A stretch of DNA of 64,000 nt from Paragonimus skrjabini miyazakii (GCA_014338405.1 JTDE01000255.1:191276-255275), one strand, 5' to 3'; counted from the stretch's first letter, positions 45,201-60,200 are shown. The notes: generated from the sequence alone by a model not told the origin. Numbers and translations are program-made.

Positions 45201-48200
45201 TCAGTGTGGACCACTGATGTATTGCTGTATATGATGATGATGATGATGATGATGGTGATGGTGATGATGATGATGATGATGATGATGATAATGATGATGA
45301 TGATGATGATGATAATGATGATGATGATGATGATGATGATGGACATTATGACTGCCACGATGTTCTTTTGTAATGTTTGCCCTATCTCAATAACTCTGTG
45401 TTGTATAACGATTTGTGATTATAAAAGAACTGCTGAAAACCCCTGTTTACAAGGAACTCAGATGAGTTTTCTCTGTGAGACGACAGCAACTGAACATTAG
45501 TATTGCCCCCCCCCCCGCTTCTTCTACTTTTAGTTTGGCCACACTAGGTCATCTGTTGAATCCCCAGCGGAAAGTATATACTCGTCAATGTTCACCAACT
45601 ATTCCAGTTTCATGAGGCCGTTTGATTCCAAGCATACTTTCATACATAGGACGCTACTGTCGTAAATTTGTCACCATTTAAGTGAAAACGGGACTTCTGC
45701 AAAGTACAAAATGGTGGGCAGCTACAGGAATTCAACAACAGTCGCGGTCCTTTCCGTCCAGCATTACCTGCTGTCAGCAAGGAAGTTGACCGTTGCGTTT
45801 CGGTCAATTGTCACAAATACGCTTCTGAAAAGTAGCCACTTTAAATTTGTCGACTATTCCTTGATCTAATGGCTGCAGACTTTCACTGGTGATCGGGGGA
45901 GAAAGAACCGCGTGACATCAGTACATTATCTAGCCTAGAGGTGGCAGCTTGCATTATCCCAAAAGAAAGATGTTCCGCTCAGCACGAATTATTCTTTATT
46001 TTCTGTTCGATTGTGACTAATTTCTGATGAGCCATATGATATAAAACGTTCGTGATGGATAAGATCTTTTTATACATAAAATTTCCGCGTAATGACGTCA
46101 TTAAGGAAGTTGGTCTGCAGGTTTTACTGGTTTCTATTAACCGAGGGAAGCTTGTGGGTTGGATGTCTTATTTCAACAGTTCGTTTTGATAAGTGTTAAT
46201 GGAACTTCATTTGGCAAACTTTAAAGTAACGCTAGTGAAAGGTACTTTCAATTTTGGTTAATTACATTTAGATATGGTTCAGTCAGAAAATCTTCGTGCA
46301 TTTCGGATTAAACATCAAATGCATCGTTACAACAAATGTGAAATAATCGTGAAAAAACTGGTAAGTGAGACCAAACATGTGTATATGTTCTCTGTATGTA
46401 GTGGATGATGATGTCACAGTGGTGTTCACATTGCACTGTGTGTACCACCTATCACCTATATTGTCAGAAGTCCTTGAACAGTTGTTCCTCGTACTTTAAA
46501 AAGAATATCCTATTTTCAGAGTTTAAATCTGCTTCTGTTTGACAAACGAGGGTGGAGTTCTCCGATCATTATACGGAAGCCCATAGTTTACGATTGCACT
46601 CAGATTTGTGCAAGTGAATTGATGAGATCAATAATCGACGTTACTAATCATTCTGATACCAAGCGAAGCGTAGGAAATAATGTCGGTGATATTGTTTTGA
46701 TAATGGCAGTGAGGCTCCGGTTTAGAGAGTTAGTCCACGTACTAATAATATTAATCAATCGTCTGCCATACCGACACACCTTATCGATGTTACATTGGCG
46801 GATGTGAAGAGTAAGATGGACAGTTGGGACGTTGATCACAGAAATCAAAGTAGACTGAAACAGACTGGCTACTATAGATAGCATTCCTCTCTCAAGATGA
46901 GGTTTCCAGGAAGAAAGAGTTTCTGGTTGAGAACGATAAGAAATGGTGACAGCAAAACGGGTTTAGTGAGGTGAATATTACCACTGTGTGGTTCAGCTAT
47001 CACTAAAGTAAGGGCGATAAGCGAAGCAGAAACCGGGAGCTGCGAACCAGCCATTACTGAGGACAGTTTACTCTCACTTACACCTGCTTGACAACAAAGT
47101 GTGTCCATGTGATTTTGTTTGTTTAAATTTGTCTGTCATTGTTTTAAGATTTCGGTTGCCTTCTTTTATTTTAATCAAGAGCTGAGGCTGTTCTGCAATG
47201 CTTTTCTCACTCTCGCATGAGAGTTGAGCATAAGTATCGAGCGAGTATGCTTTGTCATCGGAAATTGTGCCGGCCCCAGCTTGACATACCAAACTAGCAG
47301 TCACCGGGAATCGGTTTATGCCGCATCGCTCCACTTGCAACTACACTGCTGCATGATAACTCCGTCTTTCCAAGTTGCAAGGATGAACCACCGGTGGTAA
47401 AATAAGTAAATGAAGCCGGGCGGATTTTCATAAATGCTATCCTTCTCACTATTTAGAGAAAGCAGAAGTGACTGAAATCAAACACCTGCATTAAAGTTCC
47501 CATCCATTCGGACAGTAGGCAGTTGCTCATCATTTTCATAATGGTCTGAACACACATCAACTTATATTGATAACAGGCAAAGTCAAATATACGAAGTCAC
47601 TCAAGTTATACCCCTTCACTTAAGCATCCTAAGATTCAATTGCTGTGTATGTTCTTTCCAGTTGATGGGCAGTATTTCTTCAAAAAAGCGTTAAGCTGTC
47701 GACACAACGCCAGTGAACGAGTTCCGGACAAGATAATTAATTACAGAACGTGAACAGTGAAGACCACTGATCCACGTTCGCTAATCGGGAAGCAAGATGG
47801 GACTGTCAACTTGAGGTCGGTGCCTTCAGTGTTCTGTTCTCATCACGATGATGCAAATTAGCCGGCTTAACTTCATACTCTTAAGTTGCCTTGGCACTTC
47901 ACTAAACTAATCAATCGGAGGGACTGACTCCTGTGCGGCAGGTATCCAGCGATCGGAGCCGTTGCTTCCTATACTTTGGTTATCGAATTCATTACAAATC
48001 AGAGGGGAAAGGTTAATTTCTAATTATGTTGGAAAATTAATCAATCGCGAGCAAGTAACACTAACATCTTCCATTGTGAAATGTAGCCAAAACAATTAAG
48101 GCTGCGTGGACGAATGGTATCAGATACATAGAAATCGAAAGGTGACCAAAAGATGACCATGTTTCTGTGAGATACGACGTAGTTCCAGCATGACAGAACC

Positions 48201-51200
48201 CACCTGGGTATTAATGTTCAATATTAGGATAAGAACTAATGAAAAGTGACAGCCAAGCCATGATATTTAGAGGTAGTACAATAACAGTTATGTCAGCTAC
48301 TCGGAATGACGCACAGATGAGACACAACAGAGCGGACAAGCACGATGTTTTCTTCACCCTTCCTATTCGGAATGAACAGAAGATGGCGTAGTAGCTATCA
48401 TNNNNNNNNNNNNNNNNNNNNNNNNNNNNNNNNNNNNNNNNNNNNNNNNNNNNNNNNNNNNNNNNNNNNNNNNNNNNNNNNNNNNNNNNNNNNNNNNNNN
48501 NTTAGATACAGTGTTGAGACTAGTTATTCCTACGATGTTTTCGCCAAGACTGCTCGATACAAATGCCGCATACTTCGAGTTCTTCAGCTCAGAACAGTGT
48601 CAAGACTGTCTTAAATAAATCAATATTCTGAGGAAGAGAAAAGATTATCAACCATTGATCAGATAGAATTGTCATTACATTCTGGAGTTAAACCGAATAG
48701 AAAAAATTCAAAAGCGAAGGCTTTTTGACAGGTGAATTTGTTCTAGCACCGTCGGTTTTCCAGTATGTTTAACACTTTTGTGGTGTTCGGATCTTTTTCT
48801 ATCCTTTTTGAAGTTATACTTAAGGTTAGCGAGACGTCAACGCTGATAAAGAAAACGACCACAATATGTCAGATTCCGCGTCAGCAAAACCCAATGACCC
48901 AAGAAATGGAAGCACTGACACCGACTCTTAAGCGCCGTCCTCACGTAAGTTAATCATTTTGATAGATCGCTATGACAAAATGCAAAAACAACCTGAGTTA
49001 TTAAAACTTAACTAGTTGGTTTGCATCAACACGATGAGAACAAAAAGCTGAACGCATTAATCTTAAGTTGACAACTCCATCCCACTTTCGGTCTAGTACT
49101 GGTCTTAACGATCGTAATTCGTAAATAACTATCTTGTCTGTAGTCTCATCATGGACGTTTCGCCGGTAGCTTGAAATTCCTCTATAAAATCCTGTGGTGT
49201 AAAGGAGAATGAGATTAAATTTCTTTGCAAAATGCAATCGCGCATAAAATGAATTCCAATTGTCTTCTTATTCTCAACAAACTGGTGGTACACAAGTCAT
49301 GACATGTTTTCCAATAACACTTGTATTTCGCCTGATCCAACCTACCAGTAGAATAACCTAATCAAATAGAACTCACCGAACACATCATGGCTAATGTGTT
49401 TTCTTCCAAACCACTCACGTGGTTTGGCCGTGTGATGGGGTTAGTTCACGGAATGAGGTTATAAATGGGGCAAGGAAACAGATACTCCCACCAATGCAAC
49501 TGGAAGTTGGTTGCTTTGAGCTTAAAGTGATTAAACAACAGTTTCCTATTGTGCCTCATTTTTAATCAGACTGTTCTGTCTTTTGTTTTCTAATGACTGT
49601 ATGACAGTCGGACTTCAGTAGCCACCAGTGGTGTTGAAGATGACGATTACAGCTGGTAGCGCGTTACACCGAGATTGTGCCGGTCTCCCATAGCCCATCA
49701 AAAAGCAACAACTAATCAACTACTTGTCAGTACTGAATTAAAACAGAGATATATGTGTTTTAAATCCAGAGTTATGCGATCCCTGAAATAATTTCTGCAT
49801 AATCTGATGGCTACGATTCTTTTTTATTTCGTCAGCGATCAGAATTTACATGGGGTGTGGAGAAGTGAAATCGTTCGCCAAGAGGTCAGTTAGTGTAGGT
49901 CAGGTTATTCTTCCCGGTCTTTATGACTCACAGAGTTGACAACTGGGGAGTTTAGAGGAAAATGCGGCTAGCTGGGGTAAGTGGCGGGAACTTTGTCGTA
50001 GTTTAACTGAATTGTCTGCGAATTAATTACGTTTACCTACACGGAGCAATCAAAGCATTCAGAAAGCTATCTCGCTCTTCACATCCAAATTTCACTTACA
50101 GCTCGGTTGTTTATTTGTAAGATGTAGGCATCTTGATGTGGAATGTTTGATCGCAAACATAGTTCTCAGTAGTTAAGTTGCCTCCTTTTCTTTTCTTTTC
50201 TTCTTTGGCTAGGACTTGCTTCATTCCTGATGGTTGTGTTGCAGTTAAGCATCAGTGTTCCTCACTGATGCTTAGCTGTTTTTGATGATTGTTATAATTG
50301 CTCCTCACCGGTAGCTACGTGGTATGCACCTCACAATAAATGCTGGACGTCCAGTTGTAATGACCGATAAGGCTTAAGACATTCAACGTTGGAACCTTTC
50401 ACATCATCCCATAATTGCAGGGTACTTAGCCCCATCATTATCACAATAAAAGACAACCATACATCGGTGGTTTGCACCTTTGAATAACTGCTGTGAAATC
50501 GTGAATAAAGGACAAACCGTAGCTACGATGAAATATAAGGAACAGCATGGGCCCTATAGCTAGAAAAACTATGTATCTTCTCAAACACTTGGCATCGAGA
50601 TGCCTACAACTTGTAAACAATCCACCCAATTATGAATGAAATTAAAGCACCACAAGGTGGGCTTTCCCCCCTTGTTTATTCACGGGTTTACGCTTGACCA
50701 ACGAATAAAAATGTAACCTTTAAAAATGCTCGCCTATATCATACGAAATGAACGGGTTCGAACAACGTGAAAAAGTTGTTTACACTATGCTAGCTCCCAT
50801 GCCAAGTAAAAGTCAACAAGTCAATCTTCCATACAATTGACACTGATTCTGGAATTGATATTTCCTTTCTTTTCCTTTTGCTCCACAAGCCTAAAAAAGA
50901 TAATGCGTTTCAAAGAGAGGCTTCTAGTTTTAACCTTACTACTTGTGGCTGGGAAAATAATGCAGGCGAAATTCATAAAATGGTTTGCTAGCTAAAGGAG
51001 GATTTAATGAAAACGGGACAAAAATTGTTTAGGCAGTCCAAAGCGAGCACAAATGTTGGCACATGGAAACTAATAACATTATCAACAGTGATAATTATTT
51101 TCGCCAGGATGGGGATTAGAACTCTGGTTACATTCTCATGAGGCGAATCTGCTGCCCATTGCGCCATTGGTGTCACATTAAACACGAATGAATTATCGTA

Positions 51201-54200
51201 GGCAAACGCATTATGAGTAATGTTCAGAGTGATCGATGACGTGAGGAGGAGCAACTATCTTGTTAACCTCAGTCAGTGGTCCCAAAATTATTACTGTACT
51301 TCAAGTGAAGGTGGTTGAGCGTTTACATATGACCAGTCAGTCATATCTACTGTGAGGTTAATGATGCAGTGGGTATCCCGGTTCCTTGATAAAAGCGTGG
51401 CAGGAGAACTAATCCCTGCCATGGCGGGGGTATGAACTGCTGACGAGCTCTGGCGAGAGCAAAACCCAAAGATTGTTCTTCTTTGGAGAAGGGACGATTG
51501 AATTAGTGTTTGGGAATGTGATAACTGAGAGTAGTTATGGGTAGTTTTCAGTTTGCATGAACCAGAAATCCCCACTACTCTTCACCAATGGTAACAGTAA
51601 TAATGTGGGGGAATGTCAGACAGGAAGTGCGAGCATTCCAGCTCTCGGCGGAATACCCCAACACAGGAGAGGTGCGTTCAAAAACCTACGGTGAGCGGAT
51701 GGAGAACGGCGTGGGCGACCGGATGAGTCATCGCTCGACCGGATCGGACCAACGGGCGAGACGTGGCAGCCGAAATAGAATGAATGACCAAGTTGAAGGC
51801 GTGATTATTCCAACACTCTCAGGAATATATCGACACGGCTGTAGAGTACGTTCAAAGCCTACAGTAGATAGACGGAGGACAGCACGAGCGATCGGACAAG
51901 CTATCGCTCAAGGAAATCGGATCAACGGACGAGGAATAGCAGGCAGAAAACCCCCGGGTAGAAGGCGCCAATCACACACCTAAACCGGGTAGAAGTGCAC
52001 ACGACGTGCGAGCGGAAACCAGGGTGTGTTGTGGACTGGAATTGTGATTCAAAATCGCGAGCGCGCGTGTGGCATGGTAACTAGCGAGTTGGACAATAAA
52101 GATTGTGCTTTATTGGACGCCTTTCCGCTACAATAATAGCAGATGCCATAAGTTGAAACGAATCTCCAAGCAACTTCTTAAGTTCTCGCGTGCATCCACT
52201 TGCTTTTGTGTCGCTGCCTCATCCTGACGGTGTGGGTCAATATCTCAGTTAGTGCATGTCATACGAGTTAGCGAACTGTCAAAAACTGGGACCTTTGTAG
52301 GTGAGTTATGACATGGTGTCTTGAAATAACAAACCTATTTTTGGCAAATCCATCACCTACGTCTTGAAGCCATTCACGCCTGGTTCCCAAACTTGTTCAT
52401 CGTTTTGCCCTTTCAGTCTCTTAAACGCGATGTCACCGCCTCCCTTACCTAACAATTTGTACGTAACTCCTACAATTAAAACAACGACAGCACTATTTAC
52501 CGTAATCTAATGCACAAGGCCGTATACAGTTCTGCAGGTCTATGTGACAGATGAACACGGTTCATTCGCATCGGCCTACCAAAATCAGATTGACTGTCAC
52601 TTAGTGAGAGTCTGGGATGTTTACATATAACAATTAGGAACGCCGCCATGCACCTTATATTCCACCAGATTTCAGTTATAATCCTCTTATATCTCTCCCA
52701 TCCATGGGGCATTACGGACAGTTTTGAGTAACACTATTTTAGGGCATGTATTGAAGCACTAATTCAAGCAAGAAGTTTCCACGTGCTGTGGTCAAAGGAG
52801 ACAAATTAGTCTTTCCGAAGGCGAAAGTGGTTGAGTGTTTACATATGATAATTCGGTCGTGCCTAATGTGAGGTCAATGGCGCAGTGATAAACACGGCTG
52901 CCTCATGAACAGAATGTCCGTGGTTCAAGTCCCGGCAGTGACGATGATATGCACCACTGGCGAGCTCTAATGAGAGCGAAACTCGAGTCTAGTGCTTCCA
53001 TTCGAAAGGAGCCGACTGGATTATGTGTGAGAATGCGACAGCTGCGATCAATTGTGGGTGATGTTCAATCTATATGTTCAATCTATTTTCGAAAAAAAAT
53101 AAACCACTGATGTCAGATTAGCGTTGCCCTGAAGCCGACAATAAGCCGCAATGATAGAGCAACACAGTGTTCGTAAACGGATATGAATCAGTAATACTAT
53201 GCTGATTCTCGCTGACATATATGATGAACTTCCATTCAAAAATTCGTTGAACTAAACCGCAACTGAAGATGATCACGACCTTTTATTTCTTTTCTCACAA
53301 ACCTCTGTTAAATGCAAAATTCTAAGGGCAGTAGATCGTTCGCATTGGCGTTGAAAAATTGATAACTGGAATCATCATCATCAAAGACAGCAACTCATAT
53401 ATGGTTTACGCTTATTCTCAGTTGTTTTGCAACCGTGGAGAGGGAAGCAAACATAAACTAAGAATAAAAAAGGAAGATAAAAAGCCATTTAACAGAAACA
53501 CCCATTGACGATGAGTATTGTGGCAGACATGTCACTTGAAAGTTACCAGACAACAGCCTGTCGGGATAGTCGAATTCAATTAATATTTCACCAGGTAGGA
53601 GATATATGCCGACACAAAAGCTAGACAAAATGATGAAAACAGACAGCCTCAGTGCCCACTGCTCTCGGTGCTAGAACTGTCAGATAATTCACCGCAGTCC
53701 CTAACCTCATTGACATGGGATTAAGGGGTGGATAGTATGTTCACCTACCTATCCGGTACACCAATGCGTTCAAGACACTCAGAGTGCAGGTTGATTAACT
53801 GAATCGATCGCATCTATACGGTTGGGCAAAATGCCGATAGGTGGCAGACAGTACGTACGAAACTGCTTTAAAATTTGGCAGAGAGTGGAAATTTGATCAA
53901 TGAATTCTCGTCTAGGACGAAACCCATGTCTGTTCATCTCTGGTATTGGGCTACCGAGCTGCAACGACGATGAAAGTCAGAATATTTTTATGACTGGCGC
54001 CTGTTGTATAAGGCCTTGACACGCATACAACAGGGCCAAGCTAGTCTTTTCATGGTCTTTGTAAGAACTGCTTACCACTTTTTTGAATATGGGAACTATT
54101 GTCGATGGACTCCAGCAGAGCGGGGTGTCCCATACAAGTTGAATCAACTAAGTCACTACCTCTATTACTTCCTCCCCACTCTCTTTGAAAAGCGCCGGCA

Positions 54201-57200
54201 CAAGGTCAACTAGCTTTGCTGCTTTCGGCAGCCAAAATGAAATTAAGAACTCAAGTTTTGGTGAGTGACTATTGCAAGTATGTGACGGTAACCTGGTAGA
54301 AGTAGGAAGCCAAGTCAATTGATCTTCATAGTATTCCTCCCATCACTAACCCTCCTTATGAACAAGTGTACTGTCTGTCCCGTCGACAGTATGACTAACA
54401 GAGGAACGTTATGGACCTGTAGTGCAAATATATTTTCAGGGTCTACTGGTGTTTCCTAAGTCAAAAGCGGTTTCTACTTCATCAGCTTTCTCCGCTAGCC
54501 TCGACTCACAGGCGGCGAGCAACATGTGCCTCAGCTTCTTGCAGACACCTGTTCTAAACTCGCTATATAAACTATCTTGGGAAATTTTCCATGTGGCATC
54601 AACCAACTCGTTGGACTTTTCTGATATCCAGTGTGATAGCATCACACGTATGATCTAATGCCTGACTGAAGAGTTATTAAGACCAAAGAAACCTACTTTG
54701 AATAGCTAAATCAGATTATGGCGTTGTAAGATAGTAGTACCAGGTAATGTGATTTCGTCGCGTACAACACATAACACAACATTCAAACGCAAAGAAAACA
54801 AACTCAAGCTGAACTGGATTAATTAGCCCAAAAAGTACCTGTTGGTCACGATCGATCGGAACCATGACAGCCGGAGTATCATAGACAATATCCTCGGTAC
54901 CCATAGGACAGGCTCAAGACACGTGACCAATAGGTCTCTGCTGGATTTCAAGTCAAATTTCTATTATAACGTATCAATTTACCAGAATTGAGTGTATCAC
55001 CTAATCGTTCTTTAACAAATGGTTGATCAAGGAAGGTGAGCTGTGCCGATTGTTGAGATAACAACAGATCACGCCATGCAAAAGTTCTCTGTTTATCTGG
55101 GGACATGTTCCCTTAATTTAAACTGAAACAGTCGGTCTGCAAGATAGACTGATAGATATAGGTTATTTCGGATTGTCTCGATACTAATACCTCAGTTGAA
55201 GAAAGTGAAAACTACCTGACGTGATGCAGAAGGCGCAATGGAGCCGCACTGTATACCAGTCCAATAGAATGCGTTACGCACCTCCTGTATAATGCTGCTC
55301 CGTGCTTATCTGTTTATTTGGAACACGTATTTCGTATAGTATTGCCACTTTTACCTTGTCTTGGAACTCAGTGAATCTCATAAGATAATAATTAGACATC
55401 ACTGCGTTACGAACAAGCTGCCACTGTAAGTTCAGTGTGTCATATTTGTAGATCATTCACACTCTGTGAAATGCGCATCGCTTTACGTAACATATTGTTA
55501 GGTGGATGAAAAACTACTGAATTTTAAATACTGTTCCAGATACAGACGGGCAGTCAGTACCACTGTTTTTTATAATTTGACAGTGATTTCTGTAAAAGTT
55601 AATCTTTCTTTTCAAATTCAGATGAAAACAACATTTAAGTGCAAGCATTTCAAAACACCTGAGGCCTTTCTCGTTGCCCCTTTATTTTGATTGAAAGTCA
55701 ATCTGTTCCACACATCTCTGTATAACAGAATGCTCGTAGAACAGGTAGAAGCGGCGTTTTATCACGTGTACGATAAATGCAGCTAAAACCGAGCCCGGGC
55801 GACTATGTAACAGATCACTGTCTATCAACTTGTGTACTTCGTTCCAAAAATAAAACGACAATTTCGGCGCAAAATGAAAACAGAGTAATCAGAGCGTCAT
55901 CCGGAACATGTGCTTTTAGGTTATAGGCCAATATAATCCGGAAACAAGATCAACAGCTACGAGTAACGGTATATTAGTAAATGGCGAACACACTTCTTAC
56001 AACAGATCGCACACGTGAATAGTGCCCTTCAGGCTGAAATCCGGGGACCATTACGCTCGCTGATTGCAAACCACCCAATAACAGTCTAACCAGTTCGTGA
56101 CTGGTTGAACACTCCGTCGTAAGAACTGGTCTTACTGACGTTTGTTTTGTATGAGACTTTTATAGCCTACATAACTGTGGAGTTTGACAACCACGGAGAC
56201 CTTCACTTATACGACCACGCAAAATTTGAAAAATAAAGCAATTCTGCTCTTGTACTAAGACAACGGATTTTCGGATTAATAGTCTGACAAAAGTTTTACT
56301 TCACTGAAAAGAAGTATCTTTACTTTGTTCGCATTTTTGGTTTATCCATCAAAATCGATACATAATCCCAGTACGGCTTTACTAGAAACATAATTTTCCA
56401 GTTTGAAAGCCCATTCGAACGCAGTGAAACTCGATGCGGACCAAGTATCACTGCCGGATCGACATACTCCTGAACTGGGGAGCAGTATTGCTCATTTTTA
56501 TTTTAAACTAGCCGCACTTTTCCTCACATGTGTAAAAGGTTTTCCCTGTTTATCACGCGTCTTAAAATTGGGCTTATAGTTGCAAAGTGATAGTAATCCT
56601 AGGCCTGCAATGGCATCGATGGCCGATATTCAACTTTCCAATGGGTGCACAGAATAGCTGTGAATGGAGGGCTAGTCAACAATTTTATGATAACTGACCG
56701 AAAACATGTGATACAATGTGACACACAGCATCAACCGTTGTAGGAGCACCGCGATAGTCTCAGTTGCGTGTAGTACGTCGATTACATAATTTTGCGGACA
56801 CAGTACGAGACACATGACGGTGGAAAAGGTTTTGAGTAGACGGAAGTTTGCTGTGTTAGAATTATGGGTTGCTGCTTTCACCTACACAATTGGTAACTTC
56901 ACATAACACGGCTAAGCAACAGTGTTCAGTGCATCGAGATGAACTGTCTATAAAATACCACTGAATAATTCTACTCTGCTCATTAGTTAATTCATTACAA
57001 ACTCGTTAGGAATGACGAAGGTAGGCTTGCAACGGAAACACAGATAGCAGCAACTCGTTGAGACAAAGGAGGTTGCCAGAGAGACACGAGCTGCAGTCCG
57101 CAAAGGATATCCATCGATGAGGTTTAGAAAAGCGTGTTGATAAGGTAAAGCTCTTATGAGGCTGAATTGAAAAGGGTTTCTCACTGGAGAATATATAACC

Positions 57201-60200
57201 AATCAAGCTTATGCACAAGTTATGGCAAACAAAAGTGGGACAGATCAATGCCAGTCAATTAGAAAAGCAGTTAGCTGCCACGTTGTAAGAAAAGGCACGT
57301 GAACACCTGTCAGGTTTAACCAGTCGAAACGCATACATTAGAGAAGTTGGAAGTAAAAACGAACAGGCCAATCGAGACGCAACAAGATTTTAGCTAATAT
57401 CAACCACTGATGAAAATATAATAATTGGCTCATAAAAGGGTACTATACCTCATAATCCATCGTAGTTCTGAACTTGATATATTAGCCTAGTGGGCTACAC
57501 GGCTCACACGATCTCTTATCCAGTTCAATTCATTTGTTATTATCAGCTGGTAAAACGTTCATGATTAAAAACCAACAGGGCAACGTCCACTTCCCAAATT
57601 GTGAAAATCGACAAGATATTTGACATTTCCACTGCTTCCCTGCCTGTAGTCAAAATAAGTGAAGAGAGCGAGAAGTGCTAGTAAAAGCTGCTAGCGCGCT
57701 GTGCTAATCCTTTTATAAAAACGGTGAGAAAAAAACCAATTTGGCGTTATACACTCATACAGCCAATTCTGTTCTACAAATCAAGGCTTTTACAGCAGAC
57801 TTAAATAAGCCATGAGTTAAAATCACATCTTTCTAATTATATCTACTTAAATCAAATAACAGTAGTCACTACCACTCCCAACTGATCAAATCTGAACCAT
57901 GACTTGCAGTACACAAACTGTATGTACACGTAAAATTACCGTATTGTTATTCTGAGTTCCAACAATATCCGAAGACAATGGATGGAGTGCTGTGGGCTGG
58001 CCCATTGGTTGTTGAATTGGATGGTGGTGTGCGTTTTCTGAATGCCTGCGGTGGATGTGAGCTGCGAGAAACGAGGCATTCAGGAATGCCTTCGGACAAT
58101 ACAAGCAACGATGATATGACTGCGGGCCGGAATCCATCAGCTGTTGTTGAGCTAACAATAGCAAGCGTCGTCGGTGGCATTCTCGACGAACTGCAGTCAG
58201 ACGGTTGGTTTTTTCCGCTAATTGCTGTTGTATCTGCGCTAGCTTCTGAAAAAAATTGCATACTGTTCATCGCACAAATGAGAGAATATGACAATGAAGT
58301 TATCAACTGAATTACAATGGCCGTGGGCCTGACCGGATGTTACAGTTTTTCGAGACACCATTCACCACAACTCTAAAAAAGAGTGTTCTAAAATATTGGA
58401 TTTGTCAGGACACAGATAGTAACAAACGAGAAGACAAAATAACTTTGACGAATTGGAAATGTAGTGAAAGTACTCACGTTCTTGAATAAAGAACGCATCC
58501 ACTCTAGACAGCTTTCCTAGCTGGTTTTTCGGTGATCGTGACGTCACTATTCGGGTAGACAACATCTACGTACTCCAATCAACGAACTAGTCAGGGTCTC
58601 CATATTCCGTGGCTAATCCGTGTACCGATAAACTTCCGGCTTTAACAAACTGATATTCTTGGTGCACAATGCTTGATGTAGGTAATCGCTTAACCGGCAT
58701 AAAGACTACTATCGCAGACTGTGTATTTATAATAGGTAATCAAGTGATGGCGTAATCAGGATTTCCTTTAAGTACACAAGGAAAACAGCCACCATTACTC
58801 ACTCACCCATCTCACTTGACGTAAGCTAACTGAATTTGAAAAGGACGGTTATCTTCTGCAAGTATGTTGGTGACTTTATCGCGAACATTCAACGTTTGTG
58901 AACTTTGATCAATGTGTGACCTTCCTTCCAGTAGTGATTTGTCTTTTTCTTCATATTCACAGATGACACGGGTCGATAAAAGCAAACGTTGCATTGTGCG
59001 AGACTGCTGAGCTGTCTTCGGCTCTGCTACACACAAACAAGATGATACTACCAAACTGGTTGAAATAGTCTGAACGCCGCCTTAAAGAACATGGAGGTGG
59101 ATGTACTCCAACTTTGAAATAGCACATTGCATGCTGATGTTACCAGACCCATTCCATACGGACCAGCCCGGTAATTCACCTTGTTTAGTATAATCTAGAT
59201 GCTTTCGATAAAAGAACCGACTAGAAAAATGTCATCCCCATACTCTATGTCAGTAATGTTCCTTGCTAAAATTCTCTAAGCGCATCATCCAGAATGTCGT
59301 CCGTGGAAAGAAAAAGATAACGAACACCCCAATTGAACACCGCTTGAAGTGGTGAACATCCGACAGCTTGGCCCATTAGTTCTTCTTCTGTTTACATAGT
59401 GCCTTCTTGATGAAAAAAATTTTTAAGATCTACTTCTTTCGTGTGCTGATCTTGCTTCTGGCTTTAAGCTGCACAAACGGGAAGAAAGGACACTCAAAAT
59501 GGACAGTTATAATTTCTTTTGTTATCGTGTGAACTTGGTTAACCTGTTTTGTTGTTTGTTATTCTGCTAGCGACTTAAACCAACAAGTGAAAATATTTTG
59601 ATACAGGAACGTTTATATCTGATGAACCTCCGAATTAAAAACACAGTTTATCTAAAGGAGACCTAACTGTAAAAATTCTGGAATTCGATTGGATTCGAAC
59701 CAGCGACTAAAATAGTATTTTCAGACATAGCAAATGTTCTACCACCTGAACTGCGAAGCCAGGCCACGTGCATAAATATTTTGTTTTCGGACCCAGTCAG
59801 ACACCTAATCCACTGTACTGTATGGAATACACAATATCATCCACGAGACGGACTGTCACCCGGGCAGGTTTCCTAGAATAACTCATAATGGTGTCCGTCA
59901 ACGGGTATTTAACTTTTATTACTGATAAGTAGTTTTTCGTTTATTATTATGCGTTTTGATAAAAACTCAAAATAAGTAGATCGCGTGCTGTCAACCAATA
60001 AAAAAATATTTCCCTCCGGGAACACACGAGCACGCTAACTCGATTTCAGGAGATGTAGAGAGAATGGAAAGACGCACTGAGTTTCGACCACCGTGGTAAC
60101 CCCATCTGCATATTCGTTGTTTAGGTTATTCATGGACAGATGAGCTCCTAAGTTTATTCTGCTTCTCCGGAGCATATACAGGTCCTGAATAATTATGTTA

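Noticed and set aside
45204..45500. Methionine-rich open frame
   Set aside because: Produced by the (ATG)n microsatellite at the tail of an RTE copy.
48345..48614. Open frame across the 48402-48501 gap
   Set aside because: Crosses N bases and has no recognisable peptide.
51588..51983. 131-codon Arg/Gly-rich frame on the plus strand
   Set aside because: Lies inside the solo LTR and its subrepeats; composition explains the openness.
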